Shown here in pieces: positions 49,301 to 59,300 of a DNA stretch of 64,000 bases. Position numbers and translations under genes: made by a program. Source of the stretch: Gymnorhina tibicen (Eukaryota; Chordata; Aves; Passeriformes; Artamidae); assembly GCA_013399875.1 (NCBI GenBank), contig VXAZ01009309.1, positions 1,718,386-1,782,385 of the forward strand, written 5' to 3'. The notes below the pieces were generated by a model, which saw nothing but the letters and a program-made list of their open reading frames with translations, did not search any database and was not told the origin of the DNA. The first letter of the stretch is position 1. Every line of letters starts with the position of its first letter.

Positions 49301-52300
49301 AGGGCTGGGAGCTGGGGGAAGCTCAGGGACAACGGCCAGGACTTGCTCCAAGTCTCAGCATGCTGTGAAGGGGAAGGAGGGAGGGAATGGCTTGGCTGAG
49401 GGGCTGCGGGCCCTCAGCTTGCTGGATGAGGGGGCTCAGCCTCCCCCTCCCCAGTGCTCAGTGGGAGCGGGCAGGCAGGGCAGATTCCCCGTGCCCCCCA
49501 TCCGAAGGGGCCCAAACCCCTGGCTGTCACTACAGCTGGCCCGTGAAGGACGTGCCACCTCGCGTGCCCCCAGCCCAAAGCATCCCCGCTCCACTGCCTC
49601 GGGGAGGGCTGTGCCCACGCCCTCGGGAGCCGCGAGTCACCTTCCAGCGGCTGCTCCTCGGCCGATTTGTCGCTGGCGCCGTCGGCCTGCCCGTCGGCGT
49701 TCTGGAGGGCGTGCTGCAGGCTCAGCTTGTGGCACACCTCGAAGGCCTGTCCCACCGTGCGCACCACGCGCATGGCCTGGCTCTGCGGAGCGACCCGCGC
49801 TGCTCAGCCGCGGTGCCACCGCCGCTCCCGCCGCCCCACCGCCCACGGGCAACCGCGAGCCTTCCCTGCCTCCCACCCCGGGCTGCCGCGTCTCGTCCTG
49901 TGCCGGGTGCTCCGGCAGTGCCCCCCGGTTCTCCACGCTGGGTCTGGGTGCTCCTATCCCCGCGTGGAATGCGCCGCTGCCCGGGCTGGGCAGGAGGGGA
50001 CAAGCACCGGGCACGCTGTTTTGGGGACACCCAGCGCCGGCGCTGCCTCGGTCGCCCCCCAGGGATCCGCACCCTCTGCCCCAGCACTTGTGTGGGTGTA
50101 TCCCCAGGAGCATCCTACCTTCTTCTTGGATTTGAAGACGTTGCACCTGAAGGAGTTGTTTGCGCCGTCCCTTGCAATGTAACTAAATATTTTCAGGTCT
50201 TGCGAGTCATGAGAGACGTAGAAAATTCTAGGTAAGAGAGAGACAAAGGGAATTAAACAGCCAGGGGAGTGTCTGCCCTCCAGACCACCTCTGCTCCTGT
50301 GTGTCCTCAGGATGGGCTGGTTTGCAGCCCCCAGAATTGGAGGAACGAGGCAGTGCTGGTGCATGGCCCCTCCTGCAATTTTCAAGGCAGGAGGTGATGG
50401 ATTTAGAGAACGTTTCAGGCTTGATGGAAAACCTTCTGCTTTCTGAAGTAGGCAAAAGCTTTTTAAAGATGCTGTGGGAAAGCGAAAAAATCTATAGACT
50501 TGGAAAGTGAGTGGCTATTTTTAGCCCCAGCAATTAACCCCAGCCCAGGCTGCAGCATGGCAGAACCGCCTGCACGATGGTGACTGTCCTGCCCCTCGGG
50601 GCAGCCACCCTGGGGACCCACAGGGTCCCTCCTCAGCAGTGGGCAGGTGGCACAGCACAGAAGCCTCTCCCAGGGATGCTGAGTGCACTCGAAGGATTCC
50701 TCCCTCTCCTGCTCAAGCTAACTCTCCTCCTCGTGCTGCAAAACCATTTTGAAGATTTTTATATGTGTTTGATTTAATTGGGTGAAAATGTGACAAGTGA
50801 GTTTAGCTCTGAATAGAGAAGAAACCAAAGAGATTCTTGAAATGCTTTTTTTCTTCCGCTCTTTCCTGTCACTGGAATTTTTGGGTGTTGAACTTGCAAT
50901 TAGAGCAGTTATTGCCAATACACCACATCTTGTAGTAATCTTTAAAGAAAGCCAGAGGTGAGAAGTGGGCTCAGATGATGCATCAGCACATCCTCTGTTC
51001 CTTATCTCCTCACTAAGGGCTCTGAGCCCAAAAACCAGTGTTGGGGATCCCAGTTCTTGGGGCTGTGGGGTCCGTGCTCGTGGTACAATTTTTCACTTTG
51101 CAGATCTAACAGCCTGGAGCACCCTGTGCTCTTAACCTGTCCTCAGGCCATGCACCATCACTGGGGTTGCTTCCCATCCTCAGGGGCTCCTGAGGCACCA
51201 GGTTTACACTCAGTGCAAACCTCTGGGTGGGGCTTGTGGTCTCTGGAATACCTCAATATCCCATGGAAGGTGCTACGGAAAGTCAGTGCTTTCTTGCCAC
51301 ATCTGTAAGGGTTAATTCTCTGTGAGCACTTACACCTCAGGGTAAGGCCCTGCTTCAGAAGCACAGGGAGAGCCGTGCTCTGAAGGAAAACCATGGGAAG
51401 CCTGTCTTCAGAGGCAGAATCAGAGAGTAATCCAGGTTGAAGCATCTCCAGGGTCACCCAGTCTAACCCTGTTCAAAGCAGAGCCAGCTTCAAAGCGAGA
51501 TCAGTCCATCTCGCTCTCAAAAATGTATGAAAAGGATTCTCCACCAGCAGTAACTTTGTGCCCTTGTTAATTTTAGATGGTCCTTTGGAAAGCCTTGGTG
51601 GAGGTGTCTCAGCAGGTGGGAGGAAGGGCACGGATCGCCCAGGGCTGACTGGCCCTCACTGCTTGAATCCCTGCCACGTACCTGTACACAGGATCATGCA
51701 TCACCACCATCTTGCTCTCGTCCCACGTCCACTCCTTTCTCTGCAAGCAGAGACGAAATTACAGTAAATCAGGTGAAAGTGAAACTCCACCGAACTGAAG
51801 GGTAGGAAACAGAGAACAGGGCTTTTGTCCCAACCACAATCCAGGCTGCAGTGTGACTAGATGAGCCATGGCTGCTTCAACAGTATCTCAGATAAAAATA
51901 GATTTTTTTGGATCATTTATCATATCTGATCACAGCCTTGAGGGCTGAAAATTGTCTCTAAGATTAATTTATAACATCAAATATGCAGAAGAGTTACACG
52001 TTTTGGAGAAGGCTTGGAGCTGGGGCTTAGGAGATCTGGATTCAGTGACTCAGTGGAAAGGACAGTAGGGCAAAGAGCTGAGGGGTGCTCAGACCAGGCA
52101 GCATGGAAAAAGCTTTCTGGTATTAGGAAGAGAAAGAACCAGTATCTCCTAAGAGATACATTTTTTGATAGGAAAAAATCCTCTTCCCACAGTGTAATAT
52201 TCCCACTCTCTTTCCAGCAAGGTTTTGTTATTAGTTGGATGGAAACTAATGGAGTGTTTTCTTGTGAAAATTCTGGGTGTTTTTTATGAAAAGGCCACTT

Positions 52301-52449
52301 TTGGTTAGAAGTGTGACTATCCTGAGCAGCAGCACCCTGGGCTGGAGCAGCCTCACCTTCTGCTTCTTGCGCAGGATCACCTTCACCCCATCCACGGACA
52401 CGATGATGCTCACCTTCTTCTTCTTAATGTTCTTGGCTTTGAATTCATA
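45851..52449 (-). CDS. NOS1AP-like PTB adaptor (CAPON paralogue), 5' exons outside window
   Basis: NOS1AP is a cytoplasmic adaptor whose PTB domain binds partners such as Scribble and Dexras1 and whose C-terminus binds the nNOS PDZ domain (family knowledge). Nine exons on the - strand, in order: 52357-52449, 51682-51740, 50119-50227, 49641-49782, 49064-49224, 47846-48013, 47015-47192, 46439-46796 and 45851-46325. They join in phase to 580 codons plus stop. Residues 1-110 are most of the PTB domain ([65 protein letters not shown]). Residues about 225-295 match the NOS1AP glutamine-rich segment and coiled coil ([33 protein letters not shown]). From about 300 on, the sequence is unlike NOS1AP as I recall it and ends in RVPS instead of the PDZ ligand. 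Exons 1-2 (about 60 residues) should lie beyond 64 kb. It is probably a paralogue, not NOS1AP itself. Confidence 0.9.
46439..46796 (-). CDS. NOS1AP-like exon, Ser/Leu-rich region
   Basis: Acceptor TCTCTCACAG (- strand), donor GT at 46438-46437. It encodes [20 protein letters not shown], then a Ser/Gly/Pro-rich stretch ending [11 protein letters not shown](R). 358 nt, in phase with both neighbours. No domain recognised; likely disordered. It belongs to the gene by phase, splice sites and position. Confidence 0.82.
47015..47192 (-). CDS. NOS1AP-like exon, coiled coil
   Basis: Acceptor GTCCCGCAG (- strand), donor GT at 47014-47013. It encodes [20 protein letters not shown], then [20 protein letters not shown], close to the NOS1AP coiled coil (known to mediate self- and partner association), and ends [11 protein letters not shown](G). 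Confidence 0.92.
47846..48013 (-). CDS. NOS1AP-like exon, glutamine-rich segment
   Basis: Acceptor TGTGCCCAG (- strand), donor GT at 47845-47844. 56 codons from [12 protein letters not shown] to [17 protein letters not shown], the Gln-rich stretch that precedes the coiled coil in NOS1AP. CAG codons make a short, interrupted CTG/CAG tract. Confidence 0.9.
49064..49224 (-). CDS. NOS1AP-like exon, linker after the PTB domain
   Basis: The donor GT is at 49063-49062. The acceptor is chosen by phase as GTTTGAAG (- strand) before 49224, the only nearby AG giving the required two-base entry. It encodes (V)[20 protein letters not shown] and later [25 protein letters not shown] resembles a segment after the PTB domain in NOS1AP. 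The 5' boundary is less sure than the 3' one. Confidence 0.72.
49641..49782 (-). CDS. NOS1AP-like exon, end of PTB domain
   Basis: Acceptor CTCCGCAG (- strand), donor GT at 49640-49639. It encodes [20 protein letters not shown] and [20 protein letters not shown], matching the C-terminal helix of the NOS1AP PTB domain and the following acidic linker. Confidence 0.95.
50119..50227 (-). CDS. NOS1AP-like exon, PTB core
   Basis: Acceptor CTTACCTAG (- strand), donor GT at 50118-50117. It encodes [20 protein letters not shown], then [16 protein letters not shown], nearly identical to NOS1AP. 109 nt; the first base completes an Arg codon. Confidence 0.96.
51415..51567 (-). mobile_element. CR1 LINE fragment (antisense, diverged)
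   Basis: It lies in a NOS1AP-like intron. It begins with an inverted CR1 3' end (cagaatcagagagtaatcc, then caggttgaagcatctcc), followed by an 'acccagtctaaccctgttcaa' block and an 'aactttgtgccc' block in the expected inverted order. Old and degraded. Confidence 0.65.
51682..51740 (-). CDS. NOS1AP-like exon, PTB (WTWDESKM)
   Basis: Acceptor GCTTGCAG (- strand), donor GT at 51681-51680. It encodes [19 protein letters not shown](R). It lacks the LLLLQ-type insertion found in some NOS1AP isoforms. Confidence 0.94.
52357..52449 (-). CDS. NOS1AP-like exon, PTB ([12 protein letters not shown])
   Basis: Acceptor CTTCCCACCAG (- strand), donor GT at 52356-52355. 31 codons from [20 protein letters not shown] to VILRKKQK. 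In NOS1AP this is the third coding exon, so two upstream exons are missing from the window. Confidence 0.95.
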
Positions 52450-55229
52450 CTGGTGGGAAGAAAAACCCAAATTTACGAGAGTACTGGGGGTACCCGGGAC
52501 AGCATGTGGTAGTCAGTGTCTGACATGAAAATGTCAGGTTTTGGTTTAATCCTGACTGCTGAAGGAGGCAGGAATTTGTTTTATTCTGCTGAGAAAAACT
52601 GTACTGGGAAGGACTTGCTGCAGTAGCTGGGATGCCAGGCAGGATCCTGGCTTTGTCAGGAGCATCCCTTGGGAGAGGACAAGTGGAGCTCAATCCTCTG
52701 GGCTACATCCAGACTGTTAATTTGGATCTGGGAAGAGCTTTCCCGATGCACTGGCCATGCCTGGTCCAGCAGGACTCTGCTCCAGAGGTCCGATGGGCAG
52801 GTGGCACCTGCAGCAAACAGCAAACAGGGACATCTCTGGTGCCCTTGTGTGTCAGCACTGCAGTGCACGGGGAATATAAAATCACTCAGGAGCTGCAGGG
52901 AGGGCCAGATGGGCGGCAGTAACGCAATTATACCTCAGTCGTTTGCATAATCACATTAACCTCTGTGGGATCAGGATCTCTGGAGAAAAACCCTGCAGGT
53001 GTCTGCTGCCTGTGCTCACCTCCATTTGCGTTAAAAATTAAACACTGGCTTTTAAATGTTGCTTTAGCTGACAGTTAGAAGCATGGCAGAGCCCTTCTAC
53101 TCTGGAGACCTTTGTTTACAGCACTCATCCTTCCTGCCCCCATTTTAAGCACCATTTTCAGCTTCCAAATGCAGCATTTTGATACTCCATATTTTTTGCA
53201 GTCCCTGTCTGAAATCCACCACTTTGTCACGTTGCTTTGGTGAATCAATGCAGACTGATTCGTGGATGTGGAGGAAAAAACAATGCCAAGCAGCCTGAAA
53301 TCTACCTGGGCCATGTAATTAGACATCTAATTAGAACTCTGATTTCTTTATACAGTTGTGGAGGTGCAGGGAGCACCGAGCACCTGAGATGTTAACTAAG
53401 CCCAGGCACCCCTTTCAGGATGCTGAAGTTGGAGGACTGTGTGTAGCTCTGTCACCCAAGCTCTGCAGAGAAGATACACATCTTCCCTGCTCCTCAGACC
53501 CACTGTAAGCCTTACAGACAGAAAATTGGGTGGCTTTCATGTTTATCAGGCTTTTGATGCCGCTCATTGAATTCTTAGCACTCTGCAAGGTTTATGGTAT
53601 CAGACAGACCCCGGATTAAACCACAGCCTTTTGATCTCCCCATGAATTATTACTTTCAGACAAGCTCTTTAAAAATCTATCTATAGTGCTATTGCGTGTG
53701 AAGCTGGAACTAAACTCGCTATACACGTTTTTTATTTATGGGGAGGAGTGAGAGGAAGGGTGAGGCGGTGAGTGCATCCTGCGGGCTGCCGGGGGGCCCA
53801 CGGGCATGCGGCAGCGCCTGCGGGGCTGGGGCCGGGCAGATGGGCTCGCCAGGCTCAGCACCTGAGAGGGCTTCTCCACCCTCCACCCCTCGTGCCCAGT
53901 TTCCCCAGCCCAGCTGCTCCCCCCTCCCCTGCGCTCACCAAACTGTTTGTCCTTGTCTGCTCCATGAATGTCAATAAACCCGGGATAGACTGTTCTGCCC
54001 GCTAAAGAGCTGTTTATCTTTCTTTATACACAAATGGCTGGGAAAATACTAGCTGAGCTTTCCAAGAAAGAGCAATACAGTGTATTTTCCCATTGTAGCA
54101 ACAGGGGTGCAATTACATTCAAACAAGGCTCTTTACTCAAAGGCTTTAAGCAAAGTCCAAGCCTGGATTTTGCAGAGATGCTTTTTCTTTCTCTCTTGGA
54201 CAGAAAGGAACAATTGGGAACAGCGGCAGTGAATCTGTGGGTGCTGCCAGGAGTGATGGCAAGACTCTACACCCAGGGAACTCCAGCCAGCTCCCACACA
54301 GCACCACCCCAGCCTGGCTCCAGGACATGCACAGGGCTTCAGCTCCAGGCAGAGCTGTGCAGCACCGTGAGCTGGATGTGGCCACAGCGGCCTCAGTGAG
54401 TTTGCTGGACCTTGTCTCTCCGTGGAGCCCGTGGCCACTGCTGCATCCCCCGTGGCACGCTCCCCACAGCAGAGGTGCTGGGGGCAGGCTGTGGCCAGAA
54501 GCAGCTTGGCCTGAAAACAGTTAAAACTCACTGGTCCCTCAAATCTTTTCTAAAGGGTGAAACCCCTCAAGGAGCAGAAGCTGCAGGATGTCCCGTGTCC
54601 CAGCACAGGAAGCAGGAACATCAGCTGGGTGAGAGCACCGTGCCCCAAGAGCAGGGCTGGGCAGAGCCCCACGCTCACATCGCACCAGCTCAGCTTGGAC
54701 TCTCTCTCCAGCTCTCCACAGAAGAGGCAGATGGAACACAGCTTCAGTCATTTAATTGCTTCCTATCAAGCAGGAATCAGTATTTTAACGAACCGTGATT
54801 TACATAAGGACAGGAAAGCACATGGAAGAAGGCACTCCGAGACAGCTGATCTTCTCCTACAGAAATGTCCATGCATAAGCCAACCTCCATCCCGGCACGA
54901 GGCTCCAGGCTGACCCGTCACTGCTGTCACAGCACAGTCTAGTCACTGATTTTCTTCTTACTACTGAATTGATGGGATTTTTTTCCCCCAGATTTGTCAA
55001 GGTTACCAACAAATCCAAACCCACACAGCAACATTTCTCTCTGCTGCCTTCCACGATTCAATCGTTTTTCTCCTGTTGTTTATGCTGTCCTATGGGAAAA
55101 AGCTTTCTGGATGCTAAAGGATCTGGAGCTGCCCTTACAAATGGCAATTCAGCAGCCTGGCAGCTTTGTTAACTACGGAGACAAGATGGGACATTTTATA
55201 AAAAAATGCAGGTCAGAAAAGGATAATTA

Positions 55230-55660
55230 ATCTCATTTATTTCAGCAGCGTCATTAATTCTATATCAGCTGTGTTTGACCTGGAATACTTTCCACTTCTG
55301 CTCTTAAATCCCTGTGTTCAAGTCTTTGCCTTTCATACGGTCCCACACACTGCTGGCATGTAATATTAACTTACCCACGAGCTAAAGACTGTATGACTAG
55401 AAATGTTAATGGCGCCGTGTGATGCATATTTCATTGGATAATTCCACCCAAGCAGATATAAATTACACATGCCGTTACCAGCTTCCATCTGCTGATGAAA
55501 CTTGGGCTAATGCACATTGGAAATCATGTGCAGTTTCCAGCACTAGGAACAACCTGCAGGAATAGAGTTATTCAAGGAAGCAATTCTTAATGTGATTAAT
55601 TACCAAAGGTATCAGGGCCTTCATTATGCAAATGAGAACTGTCATAAAATAGAGAGTTTG
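55230..55660. promoter_or_regulatory. Candidate regulatory block D
   Basis: Complex AT-rich sequence with many TAAT/ATTA cores (TAATTAATCTC near 55226, GTGATTAATTACC near 55592), a GATGCATATTTCATTGG word, CATCTGCTGATG and an ATTATGCAAATGAG octamer-like site near 55623-55636. Non-coding in all frames. Appears to be a developmental enhancer type. Confidence 0.35.
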
Positions 55661-56217
55661 CAGGTCTTGGAGGCAGTCTCTGCTTCCAAAAAATGCATCT
55701 TCTTCATTAACAAGGAGCAGCAAGGCCGGAACATGCTCCTGGTCATGGTTCAAATGGTGTTTTAAGTTGTATTAAGGAAAATCAAAGCAGAGGCTCTGCA
55801 GGTTTTTGGAACAGGAGCGTGTCAGTGCCCCCAGTCGCAGCTGGGTATGTACTTATTTGCATGCCCATAGGAAGATGCCACAGGCTTGGGAACTGATGAC
55901 TCCTTCCTGCGGTGGTAAATTCTCCAGCCAGCCCTCCGCCTGCTGTCCTGCCCTGGCCTCCCCTCGGCCTCCCCTCGCCCCATCCCGGCCTGGCAGGCTG
56001 CAGGATCTATGTGTCCATAAACAACCCCCAACAATAACCCGTCCCAGCCCCTTCCCCAGCCTCGCCTGCCAGCAGACACAGGGAGCATGGCAATGAGGAG
56101 GTGGGAATGAGCTGGGCTTTGCCCCCCGACTGACCGGCTCCGGGCAGCGCCACCCCAGCAGGACCCCAGTCCCTGCTCCCCCTGGCATGCGGCCGCATCC
56201 CAGCGGGATAGGAAGTA

Positions 56218-56330
56218 CCCTTCCCTTCCCTTCCCTTCCCTTCCCTTNTCACAACGACAGAAAGATATATGCCGTTCCCTTCCCTTCCCTTCCCTTCCCT
56301 TCCCTTCCCTTCCCTTACCTTCCCTTCCCC
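56218..56330 (+). repeat. Interrupted (TTCCC)n microsatellite with one N
   Basis: Pentanucleotide array at 56218-56247, an N at 56248, 26 bases of unrelated sequence (56249-56274), then a second array to about 56330. The N and the odd insert suggest a collapsed or mis-filled array. Confidence 0.9.
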
Positions 56331-59300
56331 TCTGGTACTACACAAGTCCCATTTTAGGAATTAAAGCCATGATGAATCCAAGTATTTTCAGCTCAGGAAT
56401 GTAAATAATTTCAAACCAACTGACCCACACAGGGTGAGGACAGGGTGTTATCTCGGCTGCTGTTTGAACTACCCATGCTTGGAGTGCTGCCCTTGGAACT
56501 GATGCTACGGAAAACTCTGGAGTTCTTCTCCCAGCCAGTGGGGCTTGGCCGAGCGCTGCGTGCCGCCCTGGAGCTGACAAACCGGCAGTGTCACTTCCCA
56601 CACCCTCTGGACCACAGGCTGCTGTCCAGCCTCCCATCCCCCCTTCAGCATCACATCCCACCTTCCTGAGGTCACTGCCGGCCCCGATCAGCGCAGCCCT
56701 CCCCTCCCCGTGGCTCCGTCTGGAAAGCGCTGGGTTGTGGCCTCCGCTTTGTCCCCCTTGGGAAGCATGTGCCTGTCTGAATCCTGTGAACCCCCGTGCC
56801 CGCCGGGAGCACACGCTCCCGGGGCCGTGGCCGGGGTGAATGCGGCTGGGCATAGTCTGGGGCTGCGCTGCAGTAGCTGGGCAACACGGACACAAAAGCG
56901 ACGCAGGAAGCAGTGCAGACCAGGAGTGCACGTCCTGCCCAGTGGAAAAATGAGAATTTATGATCCTTGGAAACATAAAACTGTTCACTGGAAAGCAGAA
57001 ACCGAAGAGGGAGTACAATAGGCAAGGAGAATGCTGGCAACATACTCAAAGTCTTTTTTTCTCATTTAAATGAGCTCCTTCCACCATCCAACAAACTCTC
57101 TGTAGATGCCGCAGACCTCTCCCCGCGCACTGAGATGAAGGGGCTGAGGAGCTATCATGGCCCTGCTGGGTTTCTGGGAGTCCCTGGAAAGGCAGCAAAG
57201 AAATGTGGCCCCAGTTCATCCCAAAGCATGCCTGGGTGGCCAGCAGTGCTGGCTGACCTGGGGCAGGGGCTGTGAGGAGGATGCTGCCCTGGCTGCAGCA
57301 GCTGGAGGCTGATCAGGTAAGGGGAGGAAGGGAAAGAGCTGCATTTTGTTCAGGTCCCCTTTGACACCTGAGGAATCCTGCTTCAAAGCATTCTGATGGA
57401 CATGGTAACACAGGCCTTCCTCTTCATCCCCCTTCTCCTCATTTGCAACAGATCTTATCCTTGGGAGGTCCCAGACTGCTGAAGTCTCAGACAGCCCTTA
57501 AGGATAACTCGATCTTCCCACCTAAAGGTGACATGGCAAAGGACGTGGCTGGAGTTCAGATCTTTCTCTGCGCCAGTCAAAAGGATGTGTAGGAAAAAGC
57601 AGTCAGAGTTACAGCCACGGGGGTGAGTAGGGCTCCTGCAGGTGATGGGAGCTGGTGGGGAGCCCAGGGCTAGCAGTGGCTCTTTAATTAGTCTTTTCCA
57701 CCTCTGAAAACCCGCAGACTGCCCTAGAACAAAGCTTCTTCGCCTGTTTTTAAAAAAGGGTGGGACAAAAGCAGCCTTTTCATTGCCTCCTCCCTGTGGA
57801 AGAGATAGTGCAACACTGCTGAGCTCCATCCTGAGAGGCACAAGCAGCCTCACAGCCCAGCACAAGGTGACATCATCTGGCCTTTGGTGCCTCTCTGACA
57901 AAAGCACCATTGTGTGTCTGTCACTTCCAGGAGCTCCCTGCTGTCCTCAGGTTTAATAGGGAGCTTTCCCACACACGGCCCTTCAGTCCTTGTCTTGCCA
58001 GGGCAGGCCAAGCCCAGCTCACGGGGAAGCTGGGTTTTATTTTCCTCCCCACCTCTATTCACTTTGCAGGAGAAAACAAATTACCTTTTCCATCTGCAGT
58101 GCCTTGGATGATTAATTAGCGTTAGTAATGAAGTAGTGTCTCGGGACCCCACCCCAGCGGAGTCCATGTACCAGGCAGTGAGTGCACAGGAGCATGAAAA
58201 TGTCCCTACCTGAAAAAGCTGCTAGGTTACTGCAGATAAAAAGTGCTAATTTCATTAGAAGCAGGTCAGATTCACCTGAAATAACCCTGAGAAGTGAAAC
58301 TGCAATTATACCCTGCAATATCTTCAAGTAATTCCATATTTCCCTACAAACATCTGTGTCACAAGGCCCTGCAGAGACGGGCCTGGTTTAGTGCATGTTT
58401 CATACCCTAGCTGCCCTCCAGTCCGGTATGTAGGACAAGAGGCAAGTTAGGAGATTGGATTGCTTTAAACCTTGTCCATCAATGTTCACACAACAAAGCT
58501 CTGAAGAGCAGGAGCCAGGACTCTGCAGCAAGCTCAGAGCTCCATGAAAAAGCCCCAGACCCCCTGCATGGCTGTGGGAAGGTAACAGAGTATTTTCTAC
58601 GTCTGTTTCTCACTCACAAAGCAAGGATATTCATTTTCTGCTTCATTCATTCAGTTGTTCTGGTTACAGCCAGTCCCTGCCAAGTGACAGCTACCCAGCA
58701 CCTCGCTGGCAGGGCCATGCCACCAGATACTGCTTGTACAGACAGGAGCAGGAGGCAACTGAGGATTTCTGCTGCCTGCTCCAAAATTCCTGTTGTATTT
58801 TCAGTCCCACCTCTCTCCATGAGCCTGACAGGCCACGGCAGGGGAGATGCTCCTGGCTCAGTTCCTGGTATTTTGGCTAGGCTGTGCAGAGAGGGAAAAG
58901 AGGAGCTGGTGTCCTCAGAAGCAGGAAGGGGAGATGGGGCAGGGGTGATTAACAGGGCTGCTTTGCTCTGTCTCTGCAAGTTGGTGTTTATTGCTGGTTT
59001 GGAGAGAGAATAAAAAGCCAATTTTGTTCTTCTGTGGCTTTTCAGAGGTGTGTTTGTGATGCTGTTCCTCGGGAGAGCAGAGCATTGTTCAGCCCACGAG
59101 CAGTTTGTGGCCATGGGAGCCAGGCAGGGCCCACCACTGCAGTGTGTGGGGCAGGGGCTTAATGAGGGTCCTGGCAGGGACTCACTGGCACGGCACAGAG
59201 ATGGGGAGAAAACCTAATCCCACTGCCATGCTGAGGCTCTGACAAAGACAGGTGCTGGGATTTTAGGCCTCTAAATAATGCAACACTTTGTGTTTATGTA

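Noticed and set aside
49275..50235. Two + strand frames of over 280 codons
   Set aside because: They are antisense to NOS1AP-like exons and GC-rich introns; their proline/arginine-rich content is typical of shadow frames.
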